DNA of 64,000 nt from Stigmatella aurantiaca. GTDB taxonomy: Bacteria > Myxococcota > Myxococcia > Myxococcales > Myxococcaceae. The stretch spans positions 124,001-188,000 of the forward strand of contig NZ_FOAP01000006.1 of NCBI RefSeq assembly GCF_900109545.1, in the 5' to 3' direction. Position 1 is the first letter of the stretch. Every line of letters begins with the position of its first letter. Below the pieces are notes generated by a model, which saw only the letters and a program-made list of their open reading frames with translations, was not told the DNA's origin and did no database searches. A program made the position numbers and the translations under genes. This document shows positions 1-10,100 of this stretch, piece by piece.

Positions 1-1097
1 GCATCCTGCCGGTCTGGCAATTCCACGGGTTGGAGACGTGGTGCATGATTGGCTACCACGCGGTGCCGGTCATCGCCGATGCGTACCTGAAGGGCATTCG
101 CGGGTACCCCGCGGCGCAGGCGCTCGACGCGATGGTGGCCAGCGCCACGTACAAGCCCTATGGGGGCCTCGAGCACTACATGTCCCTCGGGTATGTCCCC
201 ATCGACAAGGAACCCGAGGCGGCCTCCAAGACGCTGGAGTACGCCTACGACGACTGGGCCCTGTCGCGGATGGCGCGCGCCATGGGGCGCGAGTCCGTGG
301 CCACGCAGTTCGAGGCGCGCGCGAAGAACTACCGCAACGTGTTCGATGACAAGACCGGCTTCGTCCGGGCGCGCCACTCCGACGGCCGCTTCCGCGAGCC
401 CTTTGATCCGGCCGCGGTGGGCTATGGCAGCGACTACACGGAAGGCAATGCCTGGCAATATTCGTGGTACGTGCCGCAGGACACCGCCGGATTGATTTCC
501 CTGCTCGGCGGCGATGCGAAGCTGATCGCGAAGCTGGATGCCGTCTTCGACGCCAAGGTGTCCGCCGAGTCGTTCGCACACGTCGAGGACATCTCGGGCC
601 TGATCGGCCACTACGCGCACGGCAACGAGCCCAGCCACCACGTCGCGTACCTCTATGGCTACGCGGGACAACCCTGGCGCACGCAGGAGCGGCTGAAACA
701 GATCATCGACACCCAGTACAAACCCTCGGTGGACGGACTGGCCGGCAACGACGACTGCGGCCAGATGTCGGCCTGGCTGGTGTTCACCGCGCTCGGGTTC
801 TACCCGGTGACGCCGGGCAGCAACGAGTACGTGCTCGGCCGTCCTTTCGTCGAGCGCGCCGCGTTGACCCTGCCCAACGGCAAGCGCTTCACCGTGGTGG
901 CCGAGAACCTGAGCGATGACCGTCCGTACGTCGGCAAGGTCACACTCAATGGAAAGCCGCTGGAGCGCGGCTTCGTGCGCCACGAGGAATTGCTCGCGGG
1001 GGGTGAGCTTCGCTTCGTGATGCAGGCCCGGCCGAACAAGACCTGGGCCACCCGGGCGGACCACCGGCCCTACTCCCTGTCCAACCGCTCGCGCTGA
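1..1097 (+). CDS. GH92 family alpha-mannosidase, C-terminal part (5' partial)
   Basis: The window opens inside this gene; the reading frame starts at base 3 and stops at 1097, so the start codon and any signal peptide are not visible. GH92 enzymes are calcium-dependent exo-mannosidases acting on alpha-linked mannose, usually secreted. The visible part is the catalytic (alpha/alpha)6 barrel: the segment EGNAWQYSW carries the likely acid Glu, and GNDDCGQMSAW carries the Asp pair used as base in this family, followed by the typical GFYPVTPGSNEYVLG stretch and a short C-terminal beta domain. The end is complete for the family. An unrelated small gene follows 15 bases downstream on the same strand. 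Confidence 0.9.
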   Translation, partial: ILPVWQFHGLETWCMIGYHAVPVIADAYLKGIRGYPAAQALDAMVASATYKPYGGLEHYMSLGYVPIDKEPEAASKTLEYAYDDWALSRMARAMGRESVATQFEARAKNYRNVFDDKTGFVRARHSDGRFREPFDPAAVGYGSDYTEGNAWQYSWYVPQDTAGLISLLGGDAKLIAKLDAVFDAKVSAESFAHVEDISGLIGHYAHGNEPSHHVAYLYGYAGQPWRTQERLKQIIDTQYKPSVDGLAGNDDCGQMSAWLVFTALGFYPVTPGSNEYVLGRPFVERAALTLPNGKRFTVVAENLSDDRPYVGKVTLNGKPLERGFVRHEELLAGGELRFVMQARPNKTWATRADHRPYSLSNRSR

Positions 1098-1112
1098 ACC
1101 CCCCGGAACCTC

Positions 1113-1478
1113 ATGACGGATGAAATCCTGGTGCTCTCGTACGCAGGGTGTGGAACCTGCAAGAAGGCCCTCCAGTGGTTGAACCAGCACGGGGTGGCCT
1201 ACCGCCTCCGCGCCATCGTGGAGGCGCCCCCCACGCCCGAGGAGCTGGCGCGGTGGGTGCCCCAGAGCGGCGTCTCCGTGCGCAAGTGGCTCAACACCAG
1301 CGGGCAGAGCTACCGCGCCCTCGGCAAGGAGAAGGTGGACGCCGCCAGCGATGCGCAGTTGCGCCAATGGCTCGCGGCGGACGGGAAGCTCGTCAAGCGG
1401 CCCGTGCTCGTCCGGGGCAACACGGTGCTCGTCGGCTTCAAGCCCGAGGTCTACGCGCAGCACTTCTCCACCGCCTGA
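1113..1478 (+). CDS. Spx/ArsC-like thioredoxin-fold protein
   Basis: A 121-residue protein of the ArsC/Spx/MgsR family. Residues 12-16 are GCGTC, a CXXC redox pair placed where the family carries its active-site cysteine, followed by KKA in the first helix. The C-terminal half has the conserved pattern LVKRPVLVRGNTVLVGF (cis-proline region and final strand). True arsenate reductases use one Cys with three Arg; the CXXC and the length fit better with the uncharacterised YffB/Spx-like branch, so arsenate reduction is not claimed. It starts at the ATG 15 bases after the GH92 stop and may be co-transcribed with it. Confidence 0.8.
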   Translation: MTDEILVLSYAGCGTCKKALQWLNQHGVAYRLRAIVEAPPTPEELARWVPQSGVSVRKWLNTSGQSYRALGKEKVDAASDAQLRQWLAADGKLVKRPVLVRGNTVLVGFKPEVYAQHFSTA

Positions 1479-1666
1479 AACTCCAGCGGGTGAACAGCCG
1501 CCACGGGTGACTGCCGCTCACGGACGTTTCTCCCCCCGTTTCACGGACCCGGGGGCAGGTCCGCGTCTCCTGCAGAATGGCGCCTGGGGCAGGCGAGCCG
1601 GCAGCCCTCGCCTTTCCATGCATTCTGGGAACTGCGTGGAAAACGCAAGAGGAGGCATGCCTGCGA

Positions 1667-2998
1667 ATGAACGGAAGCTGGTGGCGCACGGGGATGGCGG
1701 GAGTCCTCGCCATGGGACTGACGTACGGGGAGGTTTGCTGGGCGGAGTGGACGTTCTACGCGCCCTCGCAGGGAGCCCCCCAGGATGCCTGGGGAATCAC
1801 GGAGGACGAGGGCGGGAACGTCTGGGTCGCCGGGGGAGAAGAAGGGCTCTTCCTGCTGCGCAAGGGAGCCCGCCAGTTCGAGCGGTTCACGATGGAAGAT
1901 GGCCTGCGCCCTTATGGCTTTCTCAAGGACGGCAGTGCCCCCGTGGGCCCGAAATACCTCAAGGTCATCTCCGTGGCGGGCGGCCCGCCCGGAACGGTGT
2001 TCGTGGGCTACGAGGGCCAGGGCCCGTGTGAGAGCAATTTCTACGGGCCCGGCCGGGAGCGGGATCCGAACATCTACAAGAGCGGTGACGCGGACAAGGT
2101 CACCTTGACGGACTCGGGCATCCAGACCGTCCACTACGACATCTCCTCCGGGCCGGGGGAAGAAGGCGGAGAGCACGGAGAGGGCGGAGACCGGGAGAAG
2201 ATCTGCTCCGTGCGGCGCATCGTGTGGGACCGGAAGCATGGGCACCTCTGGTTTGGCGCCAACCATGCCTTCGCCTGGGGGGACCCGGACCACCAGAATG
2301 CCCCCACCTGCAATGGCCATCGCCAATGCTCCGGGGTGCTGGAGCACACGCACCCGCACATCAACGCCAAGGACACCTCGGGCCATGTCTTCCGCCTCAC
2401 CGACGCGTACCATGGCATCGCGGTGCTGCCCGACGGAGACGTGTGGTTCGGCGGCGCCAACCGCACCACGCGCTTCAAGTTCATGACCGTGAAGCCGCCC
2501 CGCGACTTCGAGAGCGCGCGCAAGAAGTCCGAGAATGCCTCCGCCATCGCCAACCGCATCGACATCTGGCCAGACCGGGTGGACGAGGTGGGCATCCCCG
2601 GGCCCACGGACCGGGTGGATGACAATGTGTCCGGCATGGCGCTGATGCCAGATGGCTCGGTGTGGGTGAGCTCCTACGCCTGGGGCCTGGCCCTGTTGAA
2701 CCCCACGGGCACGGTGAACCGGTACGCCCTCAACACGGGGCCAGATCGCTTCATCACCTCGCTGGTGAGGGACCCCACCGACAACAGCCTCTGGGTGGGG
2801 CTGCGCTGGGGCGGAGGCCTCCTCCGGGTTCAGGGCACCCAGGTGACGCGCTATGCCTCGGCGCTCGGCTCCCTCACCTCCCGCCCCATCTGGGACCTTC
2901 AATCCCCGGTTCGCGACGGCCAACGCCGGTTGCTCGTGGCCTTCGGGCGCGACGAGTACGGCCACGAAGGCGGTATCGGCATCTACGTGGGTGAGTAA
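1667..2998 (+). CDS. secreted two-component-regulator-type beta-propeller protein
   Basis: A protein of about 443 residues. The start is placed at 1667 because GAGGAGG lies about 12 bases upstream and the first 26 residues form a plausible signal peptide (hydrophobic core, cleavage after VCWA). The mature part holds repeated blades of the form 'DxxGNVWVAGGEEGL', 'HGHLWFGANHAF', 'DGDVWFGGANRT', 'DGSVWVSSYAWGLALL' and 'DNSLWVGLRWGGGLLR', typical of the regulator propeller (Reg_prop) family. Unlike hybrid sensors it has no kinase or membrane segment after the propeller, so it is a free periplasmic or extracellular propeller of unknown ligand. A strong hairpin (3023-3049) lies just downstream. 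Confidence 0.75.
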   Translation: MNGSWWRTGMAGVLAMGLTYGEVCWAEWTFYAPSQGAPQDAWGITEDEGGNVWVAGGEEGLFLLRKGARQFERFTMEDGLRPYGFLKDGSAPVGPKYLKVISVAGGPPGTVFVGYEGQGPCESNFYGPGRERDPNIYKSGDADKVTLTDSGIQTVHYDISSGPGEEGGEHGEGGDREKICSVRRIVWDRKHGHLWFGANHAFAWGDPDHQNAPTCNGHRQCSGVLEHTHPHINAKDTSGHVFRLTDAYHGIAVLPDGDVWFGGANRTTRFKFMTVKPPRDFESARKKSENASAIANRIDIWPDRVDEVGIPGPTDRVDDNVSGMALMPDGSVWVSSYAWGLALLNPTGTVNRYALNTGPDRFITSLVRDPTDNSLWVGLRWGGGLLRVQGTQVTRYASALGSLTSRPIWDLQSPVRDGQRRLLVAFGRDEYGHEGGIGIYVGE

Positions 2999-3022
2999 CA
3001 GGCTGCCCCGCAAGCCCTGTCC

Positions 3023-3049
3023 CGCCTGCACCCGGTGTGAGTGCAGGCG
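3023..3049 (+). terminator. hairpin between propeller gene and ADA-SLOG-NUDIX gene
   Basis: Perfect 9-bp stem (CGCCTGCAC / GTGCAGGCG) with a 9-base loop, 25 bases after the propeller stop codon. There is no T-run, so it would be a weak intrinsic terminator at best. An in-frame GTG for the next gene (3037) falls in its loop, which argues for the later ATG at 3127. Confidence 0.4.
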
Positions 3050-3126
3050 GCGGGGCAAGCGCACGGGAGGCGCACGCCTGGGCAGCGGTCGCGGACCTGG
3101 CGGCATCGGCGCTACACTGCGCGGGC

Positions 3127-5619
3127 ATGACGATACCGCCCGGCCTGGTGATTGCTCCCGGCCACCGCGTGAAGTGGCTCGATGGGCGTCTCGCCATCGA
3201 GGCCGACGAAGACCGCAGCCGCCTCCGCGCCGCGCTGGAGCGCCACCTCATGGTGAGTGACGAGGGCCACACGCTCATCCTCGGCAGTCAGATCCGCGCC
3301 TCGCTCAATACCCACCTCCAGGTCCACCCCCTCTCGGCGGTCGAGGCGCGCTTCCTGGCCGACAACAACGTGCCGCTGTCGCTCCCCACGGGCACACCCG
3401 CGCTCTCGCCACGCACGGACCTCCACACCCACTTCGCGGGGGCCTTGCCCGGCAGGACGCTCGTGGAGCTGGCCACCTCCACCGAAGGTGTCATCGTGCC
3501 GCGCGGCCTGCTCTCCGAGATAGGCATCGACGCCCGTCAGGATGTCCCCGCCCCGGCCCTCACCCCCCTGGCACGCGAGCGGCTCGCACGCAGCCTCGAT
3601 GTTCCCCTGGACCGGCAAATCACATTCCAGGACATGGAGCGCCTCTACGCGCGGCGCAGCCCCCTCACCAAGCATCCCCTCCTCTTCGTTCCCCAGCTTC
3701 GGGCCATCGCACGGCAGTTCGCCGCCACGGGCGTGCGCTATGCCGAGCTGTCCCTGTCCACGGCCGTGGAGCCGGAAGTGCTCGCGGCGCTCCACGCATC
3801 GCTCGATTCCATCGAAGACGAGAGCGGGGTTCGCCTCCGGTTCCTCGTGGCCCTGTCCCGCCATGACGATCTCGAGTGGGATCTCGACGTTCTCGACCGC
3901 GTGGAGCAGTGCCTTCCCAGCCGGGCCATCGCGGGCGTGGACATCATGGGACATGAGACGTGCTCCACCCGGGCCTTTGTGCCCGTGCTCGAGCGCGCCG
4001 CCGCGCTCGGTGAGGCCCGGCCAGGCTTCGTGGTCCGCGTCCACGCGGGCGAGAACCCGGCCTTTCCCGAGAACGTCCGCGAGGCCATTCGCGTGCTGTT
4101 GCCCTTCCCTGGGGTGGAGATCCGCATTGGCCATGGGCTCTATGGCGTCGACGGCGAGACGCTGACCTCCATGGCCCGCCACGCGGACCGGGTCCTCGTG
4201 GAGTTCAACCTCACCTCCAACCTCGCGCTCAACAACATCCAGACCACGATGCAAGTCCCCTTGCGGCGGTACGTGGATGCGGGCGTCTCGGCCGTCCTCG
4301 GCACCGACGGCGCCGGCCTTTACGGCACCTCCGCCCCCGACGAGGCACGCGCGGCCCTGGCCTGCGGCCTCGACGAGCCGAGGCTGGCCCGGATCCGCGA
4401 CACGGAAGACGCGCTCCTGAAGCGGCGCCAGGAGAACGAGCGGGACAGGCCCCCCCTGCGGGACTGGAGCCCGCCTCCCCCCGCCCCGCGAAGACACTTC
4501 ACCCCGGCCCGCGCAGCGGAACTCACGGCGCGGCGCGGCGCGGTGCGTGCGGCCCAGGAGCAGCGGCTGCACCAGTTGGGAGCCACGGTGACCCAGGAGG
4601 TGCCCGTGCTGGCGGGCCGCCCGCTGCTGTGGCTCGCGGGGGCGTGGCGTCACGCGTTCGCGGACTGGACACCGGAGGAGGTCCAGCATGCCTCCACGGT
4701 CCTCGCCGAGGTGCTGCGAGGCCTCGCCGCCCGCGGGGGGCTCCTGTTGACGGGAGGGACGTGCCACGGAATGGAAGGACTGAGCCACGGCCTCGCCGCC
4801 GAGGCGGGCGTCGATGTCCTGGGCGCCATCGTGGAGGAGACGCTCGCGGACGACCTCGATGCCCGGGTGCGGACCTTCTGGCGCTGCGCACGCTCCTTGT
4901 ACGAGAAGGCCTCGCCCGTGGTCCGCCTGGTGCGCGACGCACATGGGCTCGGGCTCTTCCTGGGCGGCGGCCTCATCGTCGCGGACGAGCAGCAAGCCGC
5001 CCTCAACGTCCGTGCCCGCCACGTGCTGTTGTCAGGACTGCGGGGGGCCGCCGTGGACGCCGCGCGCGCCAGCCAACACGCCCGCTTCGTCGACGGCGCG
5101 GCGAGCATCCTGGCCGCGCTCGATGATCCACGTCCGTGGGGCCAGCTCCGCTACCTGGGTCCCAATGACGCCGCGGACGTCGTCCTCATCCGGCGGGGGG
5201 CCCTGGACGATGCCGAGCTGCTCTTGATCCAGCGGCACGACGACAGCGGCGCCGCCGCGGGACGCATGTCCCTGCCCGGAGGCTTCGTTCGCCCCGGCGA
5301 ATCGCCACGCGATGCGGCCGTCCGCGAGCTCCGGGAGGAGACGGGCTTCCGGATTCCCCCCGAGTCCCTGGTCCCCGTCACCACGGTGGCGGGCGGAGGC
5401 CGCGACCCGCGCGACACCGCCGAGCGGTGGGTCCGCAGCCATGTCTTCGCGGCCCTCGTTGACGACGAAGACACCCCGCCACAAGGCACCTCCAGCAACC
5501 TCGTCCTGGGCGGCTCGGACGCCGCGGCGGCGCTGTTCGTTTCCGTCATCCGCCGGCCGCGCCTGGCCTTCGACCATGATGGCCTTGTCACCCAGGCCCT
5601 CGCGGTGCTCTCCCTCTAG
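3127..5619 (+). CDS. adenosine-deaminase-like / SLOG-like / NUDIX three-domain fusion
   Basis: An 830-residue protein with three nucleotide-related domains. Residues about 95-430 are adenosine/AMP-deaminase-like: metal ligands HTH (H100, H102), HAGE (H306, E309), IGHG (H336) and TDG (D394). The second Asp of the usual TDD is Gly here. Residues about 490-680 look like a Rossmann SLOG (DprA/LOG) domain with LLLTGG at 539-544 followed by GMEG. Residues about 690-830 are a NUDIX hydrolase with a perfect box GX5EX7REUXEEXGU from G719. The ATG at 3127 was chosen; an upstream GTG (3037) lies in a hairpin. The domains suggest turnover of a modified nucleotide or nucleotide-derived signal; the substrate is unknown. 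Its stop overlaps the convergent fabF stop by four bases (CTAG). Confidence 0.85.
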   Translation: MTIPPGLVIAPGHRVKWLDGRLAIEADEDRSRLRAALERHLMVSDEGHTLILGSQIRASLNTHLQVHPLSAVEARFLADNNVPLSLPTGTPALSPRTDLHTHFAGALPGRTLVELATSTEGVIVPRGLLSEIGIDARQDVPAPALTPLARERLARSLDVPLDRQITFQDMERLYARRSPLTKHPLLFVPQLRAIARQFAATGVRYAELSLSTAVEPEVLAALHASLDSIEDESGVRLRFLVALSRHDDLEWDLDVLDRVEQCLPSRAIAGVDIMGHETCSTRAFVPVLERAAALGEARPGFVVRVHAGENPAFPENVREAIRVLLPFPGVEIRIGHGLYGVDGETLTSMARHADRVLVEFNLTSNLALNNIQTTMQVPLRRYVDAGVSAVLGTDGAGLYGTSAPDEARAALACGLDEPRLARIRDTEDALLKRRQENERDRPPLRDWSPPPPAPRRHFTPARAAELTARRGAVRAAQEQRLHQLGATVTQEVPVLAGRPLLWLAGAWRHAFADWTPEEVQHASTVLAEVLRGLAARGGLLLTGGTCHGMEGLSHGLAAEAGVDVLGAIVEETLADDLDARVRTFWRCARSLYEKASPVVRLVRDAHGLGLFLGGGLIVADEQQAALNVRARHVLLSGLRGAAVDAARASQHARFVDGAASILAALDDPRPWGQLRYLGPNDAADVVLIRRGALDDAELLLIQRHDDSGAAAGRMSLPGGFVRPGESPRDAAVRELREETGFRIPPESLVPVTTVAGGGRDPRDTAERWVRSHVFAALVDDEDTPPQGTSSNLVLGGSDAAAALFVSVIRRPRLAFDHDGLVTQALAVLSL

Positions 5620-6857
5620 CCCGGCCGCTGAAAGACGAGCGACACGTTGGTGCCTCCAAAGCCAAACGAGTTGCTCATGACCGCATCCACACGCTGCTCG
5701 CGCGCGGTGTTGGGGATGCAATCCAGCAGGATGCGCGGGTCCTGCTTCTGAAGGTTGATAGTGGGCGGAAGAATGCCACGCTGGAGCGCCAGGACGCTGA
5801 TGACGGCCTCCGCCGCACCGGCAGCCCCATTCATGTGCCCCGTCATGGACTTGGTGGACGAGACGGCCACCCCACGGGCCGCCTCGCCAAACACGTTGGA
5901 AATGCCCTCCATCTCCAGCACATCGCCCAGGTCCGTGGAGGTACCGTGGGCATTGATGTAGCCAATGTCCGAGGGACCCAGCCGCGCGTCCTCGAGCGCC
6001 AGCCGCATGCTTCGCTGGGCGCCCTCATGTCCCGGCGCGGGCTGCGTCACGTGGTACGCATCTGAGCTGGCACCGTAGCCCGTCAGCTCCGCATACACCT
6101 TCGCGCCCCGGGACCGGGCCCGGTCCCACGTCTCCAGCACCAGCATCCCGGCCCCTTCCGCCACCACGAAGCCATCGCGGTCCACCTCGAAGGGACGGCT
6201 GGCCTGCTGGGGGGCCTCGTTGCGCGTGGAGAGCGCCTTCATCGCGGCGAATCCCCCCACCCCCAGGAGCGTCACCGGGGCCTCGGCGCCCCCGGCCACG
6301 GCGGCATCGAAGTCTCCGCGCTGGATGCCCCGGAAAGCCTCTCCCAGGGCATGAGCGCTGGTGGAACACGCGGAGTTGGAGGACCAGCTCGGGCCTTTGA
6401 GGCCATGGCGAATGGAGATGTACCCCGGCGCCATGTTGATGATCATCTGCAGGATGAAGAAAGGGCTGATGCGATCGGGCCCCTTCTCCAGCGCCTTCCG
6501 GTAGGTCTCCTCGAGGCTGCCCAGCCCTCCGATTCCCGAGCCGACGATGGTGGCCACCCGCCCGGCGTTCTCGGCGGTCACCGTCAGCCCCGAGTCCTTC
6601 ATGGCCATGTCCGCGGCGGCCACGGCGAACTGACAGAACCGGTCCATCCGGCGCAGCTCCCGGCGGTCAATGAAGTCCTCGGCGCGGAAATCCTTCACTT
6701 CGCCCGCGATGCGGCAATCCAGGGCGCCTGCGTCAAAGAGTGTGATGGGCCCCACCCCACTCTGGCCTCGAATGAGCGCCGCCCAGCTCTTCTCCACCCC
6801 CGTGCCACAGGGGCTGATGAGCCCCAATCCCGTGACCACGACGCGCCGCTTCTCCAT
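5616..6857 (-). CDS. fabF: beta-ketoacyl-ACP synthase II
   Basis: A 413-residue KAS II, the condensing enzyme that elongates acyl-ACP with malonyl-ACP in type II fatty acid synthesis. The catalytic triad is present: Cys164 in [10 protein letters not shown], His in [11 protein letters not shown] (about residue 304) and His in [11 protein letters not shown] (about 341), with the glycine-rich FGFGGTN near the C terminus. Length is normal for the family. It stands alone, with no acpP or fabG neighbour, so it may be a second fabF copy used under special conditions. A perfect 19-bp palindrome 64 bases upstream of the ATG suggests repression by a TetR-type regulator. Confidence 0.93.
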   Translation of the reverse strand: MEKRRVVVTGLGLISPCGTGVEKSWAALIRGQSGVGPITLFDAGALDCRIAGEVKDFRAEDFIDRRELRRMDRFCQFAVAAADMAMKDSGLTVTAENAGRVATIVGSGIGGLGSLEETYRKALEKGPDRISPFFILQMIINMAPGYISIRHGLKGPSWSSNSACSTSAHALGEAFRGIQRGDFDAAVAGGAEAPVTLLGVGGFAAMKALSTRNEAPQQASRPFEVDRDGFVVAEGAGMLVLETWDRARSRGAKVYAELTGYGASSDAYHVTQPAPGHEGAQRSMRLALEDARLGPSDIGYINAHGTSTDLGDVLEMEGISNVFGEAARGVAVSSTKSMTGHMNGAAGAAEAVISVLALQRGILPPTINLQKQDPRILLDCIPNTAREQRVDAVMSNSFGFGGTNVSLVFQRPG

Positions 6858-6920
6858 CTGGCTGCTCCCTTGCGCTTGCGCGGACGCCGCTCCTCACGCC
6901 AAGCGCTGAATGGGTCTTTA

Positions 6921-6939
6921 TAGTATGACCGTCATACTA
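6921..6939. promoter_or_regulatory. perfect palindromic operator upstream of fabF
   Basis: TAGTATGAC-C-GTCATACTA: two 9-bp arms around one base, an exact inverted repeat in an otherwise GC-rich region, 64 bases upstream of the fabF ATG on the minus strand. Size and symmetry fit a TetR-family site. No regulator gene lies next to it, so the cognate protein must be elsewhere. The remaining sequence between 6940 and 7135 shows no gene. Confidence 0.65.
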
Positions 6940-7135
6940 ACCCGGCAACGCGAAAAATGGCCTGGCAGCGCCCAGAGGAGGAACGTCCTTTCAGGAGAGG
7001 GTGGCTGTGGGTGCTCCAGGGTGAGAGGGCATCACGGCCCGCCAGAAGGCCATGGCGTCCATTGCCCTGTGCTTCGGAGCCATGACCCTGGCCCGGGCCA
7101 CGGCTTCGCACCCCTTGTCGAATGAAGTGCTGGAA

Positions 7136-10100
7136 TCAGTGAACGGTCCGGGGGCCCGGCTCCTCCTCATCGCCCTGCATGTCGCGAACGGCGTCTCCTC
7201 CCGCCAGCAGGGTCAGCAGATCCTTCGTGGTGAGCCGCGCCGCGGCGTTCGTCCCTTCGAGCACTCCGGCCACGAGGGCACGCTTGTCTGAATGCAGCGA
7301 GAGGATCTGCTCCTCGATCGTTCCACGGGCGATCAGCCGGTACACCGTCACCGGCCGCGTCTGGCCAATGCGGTGGGCACGGTCCGTCGCCTGGTCCTCG
7401 ACGGCCGGGTTCCACCACGGATCCAGGTGGATGACATAGTCGGCGGCGGTGAGGTTGATGCCCGTCCCCCCCGCCTTGAGCGAGATGAGAAACAGGTCCC
7501 CCTGCCCCTCCTGGAACGCCTGGATTCGCTTCGCGCGCACCGGGGCAGGCGTCGCACCATCAAGGTACTGGTAGGTGAATCCGGCGCGCTCCAGCTCTTC
7601 CCGGACAATCCCGAGGTGCGACGTGAACTGGCTGAACACCAGGGCGCGGTGGCCCTCGCTCTTGAGTTCCTCCAGCAGTTCGAGGAGCCGCCTCATCTTG
7701 GACGACGAGACCGAGGACTGGGCGTCGTAGAGCCGTGGGTGGGACGCCAGCAGCCGCAGCCGCGTGAGCGCCGCCAGCACCTGGAAGCGCTGCTGCTCGT
7801 CACGGAGCCCCTTGCCCTGCGAGCTGACCTCCGCGACGGCCGCGAGCCGCGCATCTTCGTACAGCGTCCACTCCTCTTCGGAGAGCGCCACCGGCACCTG
7901 GATCTCCGTCCGCGAGGGCAGCTCGCGAGCGACTTCCTGCTTCGTCCGCCGGAGCAGGAAAGGACGGAGCACCCGGGCCAGGGCGGCGTTGGCCTCCGGC
8001 TCCTTGCCTCGCTCGATGGGCGCGGCGAAGCGCTCCCGGAACTGCTCCCAGCTCCCGAGCAGCCCGGGGAAGACGATGGCGAAGAGGCTCCACAGCTCGC
8101 CCAGGTGGTTTTCGAGGGGGGTGCCCGACAGCGCGATGCGGAAGCCCGCCTTCAACTGGCGGGCGGCCCGGGCCCTCCGGGTGCTGGGGTTCTTCAGCGC
8201 CTGGGCTTCATCCACCACCAGGGTGGCGAACTGAACCTCGCCAAGGCTCGCCGCGTCGCGCACCAGCAGGCCGTAGCTCACGATGAGCACATCACTCTTC
8301 CTGAGCTTCGTGAGGCACGCCATCCGCTCCGCCTGCTCGGCGTAAAGCACCGGCCGGAGACCCGGAGCGAAGCGTTGGAGCTCCTGGACCCAGTTGAAGG
8401 CAACGGAGGTAGGCGCGAGCACCAGCGCGGGGCCAAGACGTGCACGGTCGAGAAGCACCGCGAGCGCCTGCACGGTCTTCCCAAGCCCCATGTCATCCGC
8501 GAGGCACGCCCCCGCCCCCCAGGCCGCGACCCGGCTGAGCCACGCGTGGCCTTCGGCCTGATAATCGCGCAGCGTGGTTCCCAGCGAGGCGGGAGGCTTG
8601 GGCTTGAGCGAGAGCGACGCGGCGAGGCGCTCCGTCAAGAGCTGCCAGGAGGGTGCGGCATCAACCTCAGCCCCCGCATCGCGCAATGCGCTGATCGCGG
8701 GAACCGCGCCTGGGGAGAGTTCGATCCGGTTCTTTCCCACGAAGGAGTGGTCCGCCACCGCCAGCAACCGCTGCCGCAGCGTCTCGCTGAGCTCGACCCA
8801 CCGGTGGGCATCGACGCGCACGAAGCGCTTCTGCCGCCGGGCCGCGTCCAGGAGGACCGCCAGCTCGAGCCTTCCGGCCTCGACTTTCAGCTCACCCGAG
8901 AGGCCGAACCAGTCCCGCTTGCGCTCGACCTGCACCCGCAGGGCTTCCGGACCGGCGGACGCGGCAATGACCGGCTTCTCGTCCACCCACTCCACATCGA
9001 CTCCCGCCGGGGGAGACTGCAACGCGGCCACGAGCTCCAGCGCGGCCTCCGTCTCGCCCATGCGGAAACAGAAGGGAGGCCCCTCCTCGGCGGCCGAGAG
9101 CGGCAGCGGGGCGATGGCCGCGCGCGCGTGCTCCTCCTCCCGCAGGAGCTGGCGGCGCACGTAGCCCCGCTCCCCTCCCCGGGAGAGCAGGACGTCGCGA
9201 GGGCCCACCCCCGGGTGATACAGCGGCGCGCCTGGCCCTGGCCGCACGAGCAACTCCAGCTCCAGGGACACATCGGGCAGCAGGCGCAACCGGACCACGG
9301 TGGCCAGCTCGGTCTGGAGCTCACGCCCCTTCAGCGCCTGGGGGACGACGAGCGGAAGACGTGCCTCCAGGCGCGACAGCCGCTCAAGCAGTTGCCCATG
9401 GCTCTCGGGAGGAAACTGGTCGCCGTGCTTCTCGAGCACGGTCCAGATCCGCCGGGCCTCTTCGCTCACGTCGATGAGCAGACACCGGCCCCGCTGGTCC
9501 TCGACGGTGAACAGCGGCTCCCCCAGGGAGAACGTGCGCAGCAGCGCGCTCAGCAGCTTGGGGTTGAAGCGCTCGCCTTCGATGGAAGGCTCCAGGCGGA
9601 TGTGGCCGTCTGCCGCGAGCGCCGTGAAGCCCAGCTGCACGCGCTTCATCTCGAGCGGCACCTCCGGGCGAAGCTCGAGCGCCACGCGGGGATGCCCCGC
9701 GAGCGAGAGGAACGCCCGCGAGGGGTACGTCCCCGCCGCACGGGACGACGTCGGCGCCCACGACACGAGGTGCTCGGCAATGCGGAGGTCCGCGTCGGAG
9801 AGCGACTCGCGATGCTCTTCGAGGAGCCGGGCCGCGGTCATCCGCGCGCCCGCACTCAACGTGCCCCGGCGGGTCTGCTTCTTCACGAGCGGCGACACCG
9901 TCAGGGTTCCGAGCTCATGCTCGATGTACCACCACACCTCGACGGTGGCGCGGGGCTTCGCCGCCTCCTCCTCGAACAGCTCCAGCTCCTTCAAGGCACG
10001 CGCCCAGCCTGGACGCAGCAGCTCCTCGGCGAGCCGCCGCGCATCGGCGAGCCGGGCGGTGTCGGAGAGCAGATCCAGGACCGTGTCGACGAGCGCGAGC

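Noticed and set aside
1541-3106. 521-residue open frame on the minus strand
   Set aside because: Shadow of the propeller gene, which has repeated blade motifs, a signal peptide and a ribosome site.
3037-3126. GTG start 90 bases earlier for the ADA-SLOG-NUDIX protein
   Set aside because: It lies in the loop of a stable hairpin and adds a low-complexity Ala-rich tail with no ribosome site.
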